This document shows positions 24,636-34,339 of a DNA stretch of 64,000 bases, piece after piece. The notes under the pieces were generated by a model, which saw nothing but the letters and a program-made list of their open reading frames with translations, was not told the DNA's origin and did no database searches. The position numbers and the translations under genes were made by a program. The stretch lies in the NCBI RefSeq assembly GCF_900103265.1, contig NZ_FMWX01000003.1:124001-188000 (forward strand), written 5' to 3'. This DNA is from Sphingomonas sp. NFR15 (lineage in GTDB: Bacteria; Pseudomonadota; Alphaproteobacteria; Sphingomonadales; Sphingomonadaceae). Positions within the stretch are counted from its first letter, which is position 1. Each line of letters starts with the position of its first letter.

Positions 24636-25646
24636 ATGTTCCGCTTTCCGCCCTTCCTCATCTTGTGCGCGGCATCGGCGGCGTTCGTCGTCGCTGCGGT
24701 GACGACGGAGCATGCGGGCGCCCGCGCCGAGATGACGCAAGCCCAGACGCAAGCCCAGATGCAAGGCGAGGATGCGGACGATTTCGGCCGTGACGAGCCG
24801 ATCAGCCCGTTGCCGCGCACGGTGCCGGCCGAGACGGCCCGCATCCGATTGGGGGCGGAGCTGTTCGGCGATCCGCGACTGTCCGAACATGGCCGGGTGA
24901 GCTGCGCGTCCTGCCATGATCTCGAGACCAACGGCGCGACGGGCGACAGGGTGGATCGCGGCGACGACGGCACGGCGTCGTCGTACAACACGCCGACCGT
25001 GTTCAACGCGGGGTTGAACTTTCGGCGCAACTGGGAGGGCCGGCCGCGGACCACGGCTCAACTGCTGAACCGCATCTTTCGCCTCGGGCGGTTGATGGGC
25101 CGATCTCCCGAACCGGGCCTGCGCCGGCTTCGCGCCGATCGTGCGATGAGCGCGCGGTTCCGCGCGGTTTACAAGCGCGATCCAGATGAAGCCGCGGTGT
25201 CCGACGCGCTGATCGCGTTCATGGCGACGCTGACCACGCCCGACGCCCGCTTCGATCGATGGCTGCGCGGCGATGCCGGCGCGCTTTCCGCACAGGAGAA
25301 GCGCGGTTATGCGCGCTTCAAGGCGGTCGGCTGCGCCTCATGCCATCAGGGCCGCAACGTCGGCGGCAACCTCCTCGAACGCCACGGCATCTTCCACCAA
25401 AGCACGATCAACAAGCCGCAACTGCTGCGTGTGCCGAGCCTGCGCAACGTCGCCGTGACCGCTCCCTATTTCCACGATGGCCAGGCGAAGGAACTGCCGA
25501 TCGCAGTGCGGACGATGGGGCGCGCGCAGCTCGACGTCCTGCTCAGCACCCGCGACGCCTCTGACATCGCGGCCTTCCTGCGGACTTTGACCGGGCAGTA
25601 TCGTGGCCGTGATCTGCGGCAGGCCGCCGCGAGGCCGGATTCTTGA
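24636..25646 (+). CDS. Di-haem cytochrome c peroxidase
   Basis: A 336-residue periplasmic protein with a signal peptide (about 1-30), then a Gln/Ala-rich stretch made from short repeats (QAQTQAQMQ). It has two CxxCH haem sites, Cys90-His94 (SCASCHD) and Cys233-His237 (GCASCHQ), and the family motif SLRNVAVTAPYFHDG. These enzymes reduce hydrogen peroxide to water with cytochrome c or similar donors; MauG-like relatives oxidise protein side chains. Placement between a response regulator and a histidine kinase, overlapping the kinase start, is notable: the peroxidase may shape the kinase signal or be its output. Confidence 0.9.
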   Translation: MFRFPPFLILCAASAAFVVAAVTTEHAGARAEMTQAQTQAQMQGEDADDFGRDEPISPLPRTVPAETARIRLGAELFGDPRLSEHGRVSCASCHDLETNGATGDRVDRGDDGTASSYNTPTVFNAGLNFRRNWEGRPRTTAQLLNRIFRLGRLMGRSPEPGLRRLRADRAMSARFRAVYKRDPDEAAVSDALIAFMATLTTPDARFDRWLRGDAGALSAQEKRGYARFKAVGCASCHQGRNVGGNLLERHGIFHQSTINKPQLLRVPSLRNVAVTAPYFHDGQAKELPIAVRTMGRAQLDVLLSTRDASDIAAFLRTLTGQYRGRDLRQAAARPDS

Positions 25647-28066
25647 AGTGGCTGGCACCGCTTCGCGTCGCGATGATCTGCACGGCCATCGCAACGGCGA
25701 TCCTCATGGTCGCTCAGTTCTTGACCTATAATGCCGATCGACCCTGGCCCGACCGCGCGATGCAGGCGCTCGACCGGCTGGCGCTGGCGGATCGTTCGGT
25801 CGAACGGGACGTGCTGAGCGCCCGCGCCGGGCTGTTCAGAAACTATGATTCGGTGACGAACAACGCGCTGCTCGCCAGCACGGCGGTCGATGAACTGCGC
25901 GCGCTGACCCGCGAGCAGGGCGATCTTGCCCGCAAGACGCAAGCGCTCGGCGACCGCATTCACGCGCGCGAGGAGGTGGTGGAGCAGTTCAAGACCGATA
26001 ATGCCTTGGTCCAGAACGCGCTGGCCCGCTTCGCCGAGACGAGCGAAAGCTTGCGATCGGGCGACAGCCGGGTGGAGCGGCTGGCGATCGAGTTGATGCG
26101 GCTGACGCTGCATACCGGCGACGGTGTTCCCGAGGCGACCCGCCAACGCCTGCGTCTTCTCGTCTCCGGGCCGGGCGAGATGTCTCGACCGGAGAAAAGC
26201 GAGTTCGCCGATCAGGCGCGCCTGCTGGTGGACTTGCTGCCGGAGGTCGATCGTCTCCTCGTGCAATTGAAGTCGCTGAACAGCGACGGGCTGATCGAAT
26301 CGGTCCGTCGCGGGATTGCCGTACAGCAAGATCTCGACGCGGCACGGCGTCTGTATCAGTTGATCGCGTTGGCGGTAACGTCGGCCCTGACGCTGTTGAT
26401 CGCGACGGCGTTCATCCTGTTGATGCGGGTGCGCGCGCGCAGCGCCATCCATCAGGCCGAGAACGAGCGGCTCAGCGCCACGGTCGCGCGCATCCTGCTC
26501 GATCCGATGACGCTGTCGCTGCAAGAGCGGATCATACGCTCCTTGCAGGAGCTGGCCTCCCATGCCGGCGCCAACCGGGGATTTCTGGTGATCGGCGATC
26601 CGATCGAGCGGACCTATGAATGGCCGGGCGGGGGCAACGCCCGCCCTGGCTGGTCGATTCTGCTGGAAACACTCGACCGGGATCTGTGGCGCGACGACTT
26701 GATCGAGCGGATCGACGCGATTCCCAATATCGGCGGCAATCATGTCGATGACCCCCGGGCGTGTGCGATGTTGCTGCGCACGACCGAGCCGACCCCTGCT
26801 ATCCTCGGTTTCCGGCGCAACGACGGCCCGTTCGAACTGCGTCCCTATGTGGTCGCGGGCTTGCGCGTGGCGTTGGCGGCGATCCTCCAGGCGGTGGAGC
26901 GCGAACGGCTGGAGGGTGACCGCATTCGTCTCGAGCGGACGCTCGCGCGGGCGCGGCGCATGGAAACGGTCGGCGCGATGGCAAGCGGCATCGCGCACAA
27001 TTTCAATAACATCATGGGTGCGATCGCCGGCTTCAGCGAATTGGCGCTGACGCGCACCCGGCCGGGATCGGCGGTGCGCCGCAATCTCGAGGAAATCGAA
27101 TCCGCAGTGAATCGCGCGCAGCAACTCGCCGAGCAGATCCTGGGCTTCGGCCGCCGCGCGCACGAACAGGACGTCATCGCCATCGCCGATCTTGTCGGGG
27201 AGGCGGTCCGGCTGTTGCGCGCGACGCTGCCGGAGGGTTTCACCGTAAACGTGCGAGAGCCGATCCCCGAAGCGTTGATCGAAGGGAGCGAGGCGCAGCT
27301 TCAACAGGTGTTGCTGAACATCGGCACCAATGCCGCCCATGCCATGCCGACCGGTGGCAGGATCGACGTCTGCGTCGAGCTTCACGCCTTCGATCATGCG
27401 CTGCCGATGAGCCACGGATCGCTCGAGCCCGGGCATTACGTGCTCATCTCCATCGCCGACCAGGGCATCGGGATGAGCGCCGATCAGGTCGAGCAGATCT
27501 TCCAGCCGTTCTACACCACGCGGCCGAGCGGCACCGGTCTCGGCCTATCGACCGCATGGGAGGTGGTGCAGGATCGGCAAGGCACGATCGATGTGGAGAG
27601 CGAACCCGGTGTCGGCAGCCGCTTCATGGTCTGGCTGCCGGTACTGCGGCTCGACCGTATCGAACTGACGCCGGCGATCTTCGCGTCGCTCCAGGGGCGG
27701 GGCGAACGGGTCGCGCTGGTCGCCGCGGATGCGAGCCGACCGCTGCTGGAGGAACAACTCGCCATCCTCGGCTACGAACCGCTCGGCGCGGCGAACGCGG
27801 TCGACGCCGCGACCATCATCGACGCCTGCCTGCGCGCTTCGGCCGATGCCCTGTTGCTGGTGCAGCCGGAACCGTCGCTCGTCGCCGCGCTGGCCCATGC
27901 CTCCGCCGCCCAGGCGCTCGCGATACCCGTCCTTATTTCGGGCGCAGCCGACGCTTCGGCGGACGACTTTCGCCAGATCACGTGGCCGCTGCGCGAAGGC
28001 GAACTCGCGGCGGCGCTGAAGCTCGCGCTGCACGGATCGGCCGAACCGGCGAGCCATCCCGCCTGA
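25643..28066 (+). CDS. Sensor histidine kinase with degenerate C-terminal receiver-like domain
   Basis: An 807-residue kinase starting at TTG 25643, which overlaps the peroxidase stop as TTGA. Two membrane helices (about 7-27 and 235-257) enclose an all-helical periplasmic domain of DAHL type (RNYDSVTNNALL). A GAF-like region precedes the dimerisation box with His452 in SGIAHNFNNIMG; the ATPase domain has LLNIGTNAAHAM, DQGIGM and GTGLGLSTAWEV. The last 130 residues resemble a receiver, but the acceptor aspartate is not found (DALLLVQPE where it would be), so it cannot relay phosphate. Expected partner: the regulator at 23878. Confidence 0.88.
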   Translation: MKWLAPLRVAMICTAIATAILMVAQFLTYNADRPWPDRAMQALDRLALADRSVERDVLSARAGLFRNYDSVTNNALLASTAVDELRALTREQGDLARKTQALGDRIHAREEVVEQFKTDNALVQNALARFAETSESLRSGDSRVERLAIELMRLTLHTGDGVPEATRQRLRLLVSGPGEMSRPEKSEFADQARLLVDLLPEVDRLLVQLKSLNSDGLIESVRRGIAVQQDLDAARRLYQLIALAVTSALTLLIATAFILLMRVRARSAIHQAENERLSATVARILLDPMTLSLQERIIRSLQELASHAGANRGFLVIGDPIERTYEWPGGGNARPGWSILLETLDRDLWRDDLIERIDAIPNIGGNHVDDPRACAMLLRTTEPTPAILGFRRNDGPFELRPYVVAGLRVALAAILQAVERERLEGDRIRLERTLARARRMETVGAMASGIAHNFNNIMGAIAGFSELALTRTRPGSAVRRNLEEIESAVNRAQQLAEQILGFGRRAHEQDVIAIADLVGEAVRLLRATLPEGFTVNVREPIPEALIEGSEAQLQQVLLNIGTNAAHAMPTGGRIDVCVELHAFDHALPMSHGSLEPGHYVLISIADQGIGMSADQVEQIFQPFYTTRPSGTGLGLSTAWEVVQDRQGTIDVESEPGVGSRFMVWLPVLRLDRIELTPAIFASLQGRGERVALVAADASRPLLEEQLAILGYEPLGAANAVDAATIIDACLRASADALLLVQPEPSLVAALAHASAAQALAIPVLISGAADASADDFRQITWPLREGELAAALKLALHGSAEPASHPA

Positions 28067-28148
28067 ACCGCGGCGAACGTTACCGCTGTAGCGATCGAGC
28101 CAGGCGTTGACACGGACGCGAAACCGGACCCGCCTAGCCTGGTCCCTG

Positions 28149-28167
28149 CGCCTCGTTGAGCGAGGCG
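28149..28167. other. Stem-loop in the leader between kinase and tssK
   Basis: Seven-base arms CGCCTCG and CGAGGCG with loop TTGAG, halfway through the 137-base gap. No T run follows, so it is not a classic terminator; it may be a leader structure of the T6SS transcript or a Rho-linked end for the upstream operon. A TTGACA hexamer lies at 28107-28112 without a matching -10 box. Confidence 0.4.
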
Positions 28168-28203
28168 GACGGATAGCCGGACAGGATAATGGATGCTTGA
28201 CGC

Positions 28204-29547
28204 ATGACGGCGGAAGCACGCGTGGCGTGGCGCGAGGGACTGTTCCTCCGCCAGCAACATCTTCAGCAGCAGGACCGGCACACCGATCGGCTGATCGGGG
28301 CGCGTGTCGAGGCGGGGCAGTCGTTCGCCTGGGGGCTGACCGAGCTGAAGATCAACGCCGGCCTCGCCGCGCTCGGTACGTTCGCGGTCGAGCGGCTGGT
28401 CGGCGTGATGCCGGACGGCACGCCATTCGCCATACCCGACACGCTGCCACCACCGCCGCCGATCGAAGTGCCAGCCGACGCGCGCGATGCGGTGATCCAT
28501 CTGACGCTGCCCGCCTATCAACCGGGCGCGGTGGAATTTCGCACGACGAGCGAGCCGGGCGCCGACGCCGCCCGCTTCCTTGTCGACGAAGTGGAGGTCG
28601 CCGATGCATTCGCGGAGGAGCGGACTCGCGAGGTCATCGAAATCGCCCGGCCGAACCTCCGCTTCGGGGTGACGCGCGAACAGACTTACGGCCGCGTGAC
28701 GCTCGGCCTCGCCCGCGTGCGGGAGGTGACGACCGCCGGCGTCGCGTTCGATGATCGCTACATTCCGCCCGCGCTCGCGATCCGCTCGAGCGGACGGCTG
28801 ACCGGCTGGCTGGCCGACATCATCGGGCGGATGGGCCAGCGCATTGACGAACTCGCGGTCCGGGCCGTGCAGAACACCGACGGCGGATCGGAGAGCTTCG
28901 CGACCTTCCTGCTCCTGCAGGCACTCAACCGCTACCAGCAGCAATTGCAGCATTTGCGCGCGTTGCCGGCCGTTCATCCCGAGCGCTTGTACGAGATGTT
29001 GCTCGGCGTGGCCGGCGACCTCGCCACGTTGACGCGTGAGGACCGGCGTCCCCCGGCCTTGCCAAGCTACGATCATGCCACGTTGCAGGCGGTATTCGAG
29101 CCGGTGGTGGAGGCGATCCAGGCGGCGCTGTCGGCGGTGTATGATCGTGCCGCGATCCAATTGCCGCTCCAGCGGGCGGGGCCGGGCGCCTATACGTCGC
29201 GCATCACCGATCCGGCCTTGTACCAGACGGGCTATTTCTACCTGGCGGTGAGCGCGCGCATGCCGCTCGACGATTTGCGCGCGCGGTTCCCCTCCGTCGC
29301 GAAGATCGGGACGGTGCAGAACATGCGGCAGATCGTCGATTCGGCGCTGAGCGGCGTTCCGCTACAGCACAGCCCGACCCCGCCGCCGCAGATCCGTGCG
29401 CTGCCGGGCTTCGTCTATTTCGAACTGGATCGCTCGGTCGCGGAGTGGGCGGACTTCGCCAAATCGCCCGCGCTGGGCCTCCACATCGCCGGCGACTGGC
29501 CCGAGCTTCGTCTCGAATTGTGGTGCGTCAAGAAGGTCGGGCGATGA
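28204..29547 (+). CDS. tssK: T6SS baseplate protein TssK
   Basis: A 447-residue TssK (VasE/ImpJ) protein. The N-terminal REGLFLRQQHLQQQDRH is the family hallmark, followed by a shell-like domain and a C-terminal neck and head (FVYFELDRS near the end). TssK trimers link the phage-like baseplate to the TssL-TssM membrane complex in the cytoplasm. ATG 28204 is the first gene of the T6SS block; tssL follows with an ATGA overlap. Length and gene neighbours agree with the family. Confidence 0.93.
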   Translation: MTAEARVAWREGLFLRQQHLQQQDRHTDRLIGARVEAGQSFAWGLTELKINAGLAALGTFAVERLVGVMPDGTPFAIPDTLPPPPPIEVPADARDAVIHLTLPAYQPGAVEFRTTSEPGADAARFLVDEVEVADAFAEERTREVIEIARPNLRFGVTREQTYGRVTLGLARVREVTTAGVAFDDRYIPPALAIRSSGRLTGWLADIIGRMGQRIDELAVRAVQNTDGGSESFATFLLLQALNRYQQQLQHLRALPAVHPERLYEMLLGVAGDLATLTREDRRPPALPSYDHATLQAVFEPVVEAIQAALSAVYDRAAIQLPLQRAGPGAYTSRITDPALYQTGYFYLAVSARMPLDDLRARFPSVAKIGTVQNMRQIVDSALSGVPLQHSPTPPPQIRALPGFVYFELDRSVAEWADFAKSPALGLHIAGDWPELRLELWCVKKVGR

Positions 29548-30884
29548 GTGATCGACCGGAGCCGCCCGTCGGCGAACAGACCGTGTTTATTCCCGATCCC
29601 GGCAAGACGGAGCGGCGGGAGCCGAGCCGCCCGCTGGCGCGCCATGCGATGGTGATGGGCTATGACCGCGATTCCGACGATGTCCCCCGCCCGCCGGCCG
29701 GCGCGGCGGTGGGCAGTGTGATGATGATCGGGGCGACGCCGCTGCTCTCATTGATCGCGGGGGTACGCTCGGGCCGCGTCACCATCGACCTGCCCCGGCT
29801 GCATCAGCGCGCCACCGCCGCGGCGACGCGCTTCGACGAATGCCTCTCCGCCGGCAAGTATGATGCGGAGACGCGCCGCCGCGCCCGCTACGCTGTGTAT
29901 GCCACAATCGACGATATCGCACAGAACCTGCCCGCCAGCGGCGGCCGCAGCGGCACCGAATGGGCGCGGCGCAGCATGGTGGTGCGCGCGTTCGGAGAGA
30001 ATATCGGCGGGGACCGGTTCTGGGCGTTGCTCGACGACATGCTTTCGCGGCCGGCGCAGCATGCCGAATTGCTTGAACTGTACCATGCTTGTCTAGCGGT
30101 CGGGTTCGAGGGGCGGCACCGTGTCAGCCCCGATGGTCGCAACAAGCTGCGCGCGATTCTCAACAGCAGTTTCGCCGCCCTGCCGCAGTCGCGCGGGCAG
30201 TCGGACGTGGATCTCGTGCCGCATTGGCGGGGCAGCCCGAAGGCGCCACCCGGCTATGGCGCGTGGACGCCGCTGACGCTGGCCGCGTCGATCGCACTCG
30301 GGCTGGTGCTGCTGATGCTGCTCGCCTACCGCATCCTGCTGATCGAGACCGGACAGCCGGCGACGAACGCGGTGTTGGCGATCAATCCGGAGCGACCGCT
30401 GCGGCTGTCGCGCGCCGCGCCGCCGCCGCCCACCACCGCCGACGCGCAGCAGCAGCGCGTCGCGGGGTTCCTGCATGACGAGATTGCCCAGCGTCTCGTC
30501 ACCGTGGAAGAGGATGCGAACAGTCTGCGCGTGCGCACCACGGTGGGCGCGTTGTTCCGCTCCGGGTCCGACGCGCTCGAACCCGGCCGCGCCGCCATCT
30601 TCGAGCGGATCGCGCATGCGCTGCAAAGCGAGCCCGGCCCGGTGCGGGTCGAGGGCCATGCCGACAGCGACCAGGTTCATAGCCTGACCTTCCCTGACAA
30701 TATGGCGCTTTCGACGGCGCGCGCGGAGACGGTGGCGACGATCCTGCGCGCGGGGTTGCGCCAGCCCGACCGGGTCAGCGCGCAAGGGTTCGGTTCCAGC
30801 CGACCGCTAACCTCCAACGATACGGCCGCCGGCAAGGCGACGAACCGCCGCGTCGAAATCGTCATCCCCCGAAACGAGCAGTGA
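29544..30884 (+). CDS. tssL: T6SS membrane protein TssL with C-terminal OmpA-like domain
   Basis: A 446-residue extended TssL. The cytoplasmic part (about 60-230) has TPLLSLIAGVRSG and YAVYATIDD; one membrane helix lies at about 244-267; after a proline-rich linker the periplasmic part (about 310-446) is an OmpA/MotB-type peptidoglycan-binding domain (VEGHADSDQV, RAETVATILRAG, GFGSSRPLTSN, NRRVEIVI). Start ATG overlaps tssK by 4 bases. The wall-binding tail would anchor the membrane complex, which may matter because no TssJ lipoprotein gene is seen. Confidence 0.94.
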   Translation: MSDRPEPPVGEQTVFIPDPGKTERREPSRPLARHAMVMGYDRDSDDVPRPPAGAAVGSVMMIGATPLLSLIAGVRSGRVTIDLPRLHQRATAAATRFDECLSAGKYDAETRRRARYAVYATIDDIAQNLPASGGRSGTEWARRSMVVRAFGENIGGDRFWALLDDMLSRPAQHAELLELYHACLAVGFEGRHRVSPDGRNKLRAILNSSFAALPQSRGQSDVDLVPHWRGSPKAPPGYGAWTPLTLAASIALGLVLLMLLAYRILLIETGQPATNAVLAINPERPLRLSRAAPPPPTTADAQQQRVAGFLHDEIAQRLVTVEEDANSLRVRTTVGALFRSGSDALEPGRAAIFERIAHALQSEPGPVRVEGHADSDQVHSLTFPDNMALSTARAETVATILRAGLRQPDRVSAQGFGSSRPLTSNDTAAGKATNRRVEIVIPRNEQ

Positions 30885-30885
30885 C

Positions 30886-33800
30886 ATGGACCGTCTGACC
30901 CGCAATTGGTGGGCCGTCGCCGGCACCGCCGCGTCGATCCTCGTGCTGATCTTCGCCGTCGGCCTGCCGACGCTCTTCCCGGTCTTGCGGGCGCCCTGGG
31001 TGCGCGCGCTGCTGGTGGGGATGGTCCTGATCGGCTTCGCCGGCGCGGCAGGCTGGCGGCTGTGGCGCGCACGTCGCGCGTCGCAGGCGATCGCGGGCGA
31101 GCTTACTCGCGACGACGGCACCCTCGATCCAAGCGAAAGCGAGGCGCGCGCGCTGACGGCCCGTATGCGTGACGCGATGACGCGGTTGAAGACTGCCGCC
31201 GCCGGGCAACGGGACTATCTCTACAGCCGCCCGTGGTACGCGATCATCGGCCCCTCCGGCACCGGCAAGACGACCGCGCTGCGCAACTCCGGCCTGCGCT
31301 TCCCCTGGTCGGAGGCCGCGCTGGGCGGCGCAGGCGTCACCCGCGATCTCGACTTCTGGTTCGCCGACGCGGCGGTCCTGATCGACACGGCCGGCCGCTA
31401 CACCACGCAGAATGCCGGCGACGCCGCCGACGTCGCGGGCTGGGAGCAGTTCCTCAAGCTGCTGCGCCGCCACCGGCCGCGCCAGCCGATCAACGGCATC
31501 ATCGTCGCGCTGTCGATCGAGACGCTGATGACCAGCGATCTCGCGAAGATCGACGCGCACGCCGCCGCGATCCGTCGCCGGCTTGCCGAGCTTCGGCGGA
31601 TGCTGGGCATTTCGGTGCCGATCTACTTCCTGCTCACCAAAGCCGATCTGCTGTCCGGCTTCACCGAGTTCTTCGCCGATCTCGACGCGCAGGGCCGCCG
31701 CGCGGTGCTGGGGGATACGCTCGATCTCGACGCGCCGGTCGATCAGGCGGCGATCCTCGCGGCGTTCGACCGGGTGACGGCGGCGATGTGGGCGCGGTTG
31801 CCGCGCCGCTTGCACGACGAGGCGGACGTGCGCCGCCGCAGCCTTCTGCTGGGCTTCCCCGCGCAGCTTGCCGAGTTGCGCGGCCGCGTCGCCCGGCTGG
31901 CCGAGGGCGCGTTCATCGCCGAGCCGGTGCGGCCGCATATCCTGCGCGGTGTCTATCTGGCGAGCGGGGTGCAGCAAGGCGTTGCGCTGGATCGCGTGCT
32001 GAGCGCGATGGCGGAGGTGTATGACGAACCGCAGGCGCCGCCATCGGACCGTAGCGCGCGCGCCTTCTTCCTCAACCGCCTGCTGACCGACGTGATCTTC
32101 CCGGAGGCCGGGCTGGTGCGTTCGGACCCGGCCGCGCGGCGACGCGCGCGCCGCGCGTCCGCCGCGGGCTATTCCGGCGTCGGCATCGTCGGGCTGGTGG
32201 CGGTCGCTGCGCTGACCGGCTCCTTCGCGGCAAATCACGATTTCCAGGGCCGGCTGCTGACCAGCGCGCAGCAAGCGAGCGCGCAGGCGCAGAGCAGCGG
32301 GATCGATCTTCAGGAGGTGCGCGCAAGCGACCCCGATCTTGAGCAGGCACTGCCGCTGCTCGACCGGCTGCGCGCGCTGCCTCGCGGGTTCGACGCAGGC
32401 ACCGGCGCGCCGCCATTGCGGATGCGGTTCGGCCTCTATCAGGCGGGTCTGGCCGATTCCGCGCGTGAGTCATATCAGCAGGCGTTGCAGCGCGTGATGC
32501 TGCCGCGCATCCTCCTGCGGCTCGAACAGGTGCTGCGATCGAACGTACAGAACCCGCAGCAATTGTACGAACCGCTCAAGACGTATCTGATGCTTGGCGG
32601 CTATGGTCCGCTCGATCGGCAGGGCGTCCGGGCCTGGGTCGTGCAGGACTGGCGCGACGTGTCGCTGGCCGGGCCGGACCGCGAAGACGTGCGGGCACGA
32701 CTGGGACGGCATCTCGACGCGCTGCTCGCCGATCCCGACATCGGCCAGGTCTGGGCGGGAGGGCGCGCTCCGCTCGACGGCGCGCTGATCGCGTCGGCCC
32801 GTGCGGCGGTGCAGACGCTGTCGCTGTCGGATCGTGCCTACGCCGTGCTGCGCGAACGCGCGGCGGCGTCCAGTCGTCCCGACTGGCGCGCCGGCGATCT
32901 GCTCGCCACTGGCGATGCGCAGGCGTTCGAGGGAGGCGATGCGTTGCTTGGCGCGACGATCCCGTGGTTCTTCACGCGGGAGGGGTATTTGCGGGGCTAT
33001 CAGCAGGGCATGGCGCGTGTTCAGGCCGAGCTCGACAGCGATCTGTGGGTATTGGGCCCTGATGCCGCCAAACAGTCGATCCGCGCGCAGGTGCCGGAGG
33101 TCCGCGCCGCGGTCGCTGAGGATTATGCGCGCGATTACATCGCCGCCTGGGACGGCATGCTGGCGATGGTGCGGCCGGCCGACTATTTCACCAATCGTGC
33201 GGCGCTGGGCGCATTCACCCGCGATCCGTCGCCGCTGAAGGTTCTGCTGCAGGAGGTCCGCCGCAACACCGCGCTCGCGGGCGGTGGCGCCGCCAACGTC
33301 GGGGATGCCGGCGGGATGATCCGCGACCATTTCCGCCAGCTTGGCGACTTTGCCGGCGCGGGCGGCACGTCAGCGCCGGTCGACGAACTGGTCAAAGCCG
33401 TGCGTCAGGCCGCCGCCGCCAGCGCCGCCGCGGGCACCGCAGGCGCCGCGCTGACCGGCGGCGCGGTGCAGGGGCAGCTTGCCACAGCGTTGGGCGAGCT
33501 TTCCACCGCCGGCGTCGTCGCGCCGCCGCAGTTGCAGACATTTGTCGGGGGTGCCGCGCGGACGGGACGGGGCGCCGCCGTCCACACCGCGCGCCTCACC
33601 GTCGATGCGCAATATGCCGGTGTCCTGGCGGATTGCCTGAAGACGACACGCGGCCATTATCCGTTCGACCGAAGCGCCGCGGCCGATCTCGCCGCCGCCG
33701 ATCTGCAACGCCTGTTCGGCGCCGGCGGCGAGATCGACGTGATGGTGCGCGATCATCTCCAGCCGCTGCTCGATACCGGCCATTCGCCGTGGCGCTGGCG

Positions 33801-34269
33801 TAGCGGCGATCCGTTGGCCGGCGGCCTCAGCCCCGACAGCGCGGCCCAGTTCGAGCGGGCGGGCGTGATCCGCGACCTTGCGAGCGGTGGCGTCTCGCTT
33901 GGCGTCGCGTCCGCGGGCATGACGGGCGGCATAACCGCGGTGGAATTCTCGACGGGCGGCGCCACGCACCGTTTCGAGATCGGCGCGCACGAGCAGGCAC
34001 CCGCGATCTGGACACCGACCAGCCTTCCCGCCGCACACGTCGCGCTGTTCGCCGGAAACCGCGAAGTGAAGCGGATCGAGATGCTCGGCCCTTGGGCGCT
34101 GTTCCGCCTGCTCGACGCCGCGCGCGTGCGCAATGCCGGTCCGTCGCGCCTGCGCGCCACCTTCGGAGAGGGCGCGCAGACCGCGTCGCTAGACATCAAT
34201 CTGCCGTCCACGACCGATCCGTTCGGGCGCGGCGGCCCGTTCTCGTTCCGCTGTCCTGCCCGCTTGTGA
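30886..34269 (+). CDS. tssM: T6SS membrane complex protein TssM
   Basis: A 1127-residue TssM (IcmF/VasK). Two N-terminal membrane helices (about 10-28 and 38-58), a cytoplasmic NTPase-like domain with a Walker A site GPSGTGKTT at about 122-130 and a DTAGRY Walker B area at about 167, a third helix (about 427-445), then the long periplasmic part. TssM is the central channel wall of the trans-envelope complex with TssL. The periplasmic tip normally meets TssJ; no such gene is found here. One base separates it from tssL. Confidence 0.95.
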   Translation: MDRLTRNWWAVAGTAASILVLIFAVGLPTLFPVLRAPWVRALLVGMVLIGFAGAAGWRLWRARRASQAIAGELTRDDGTLDPSESEARALTARMRDAMTRLKTAAAGQRDYLYSRPWYAIIGPSGTGKTTALRNSGLRFPWSEAALGGAGVTRDLDFWFADAAVLIDTAGRYTTQNAGDAADVAGWEQFLKLLRRHRPRQPINGIIVALSIETLMTSDLAKIDAHAAAIRRRLAELRRMLGISVPIYFLLTKADLLSGFTEFFADLDAQGRRAVLGDTLDLDAPVDQAAILAAFDRVTAAMWARLPRRLHDEADVRRRSLLLGFPAQLAELRGRVARLAEGAFIAEPVRPHILRGVYLASGVQQGVALDRVLSAMAEVYDEPQAPPSDRSARAFFLNRLLTDVIFPEAGLVRSDPAARRRARRASAAGYSGVGIVGLVAVAALTGSFAANHDFQGRLLTSAQQASAQAQSSGIDLQEVRASDPDLEQALPLLDRLRALPRGFDAGTGAPPLRMRFGLYQAGLADSARESYQQALQRVMLPRILLRLEQVLRSNVQNPQQLYEPLKTYLMLGGYGPLDRQGVRAWVVQDWRDVSLAGPDREDVRARLGRHLDALLADPDIGQVWAGGRAPLDGALIASARAAVQTLSLSDRAYAVLRERAAASSRPDWRAGDLLATGDAQAFEGGDALLGATIPWFFTREGYLRGYQQGMARVQAELDSDLWVLGPDAAKQSIRAQVPEVRAAVAEDYARDYIAAWDGMLAMVRPADYFTNRAALGAFTRDPSPLKVLLQEVRRNTALAGGGAANVGDAGGMIRDHFRQLGDFAGAGGTSAPVDELVKAVRQAAAASAAAGTAGAALTGGAVQGQLATALGELSTAGVVAPPQLQTFVGGAARTGRGAAVHTARLTVDAQYAGVLADCLKTTRGHYPFDRSAAADLAAADLQRLFGAGGEIDVMVRDHLQPLLDTGHSPWRWRSGDPLAGGLSPDSAAQFERAGVIRDLASGGVSLGVASAGMTGGITAVEFSTGGATHRFEIGAHEQAPAIWTPTSLPAAHVALFAGNREVKRIEMLGPWALFRLLDAARVRNAGPSRLRATFGEGAQTASLDINLPSTTDPFGRGGPFSFRCPARL

Positions 34270-34339
34270 CGCCTGAGGGACCGATGACGTACGACCGTGC
34301 GGCGCTGCGCCGGGGCGGTGCTTCGAGCAAGAGGGTGCC

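Noticed and set aside
25466..27436. 656-codon minus-strand frame opposite the peroxidase/kinase genes
   Set aside because: Crosses a gene boundary and is Arg/Gln/His-rich; the plus-strand genes have complete catalytic motifs.
28107..28140. Sigma-70 promoter built on TTGACA before tssK
   Set aside because: No acceptable -10 hexamer lies 16-19 bases downstream; the TAGCCT candidate is 22 bases away.
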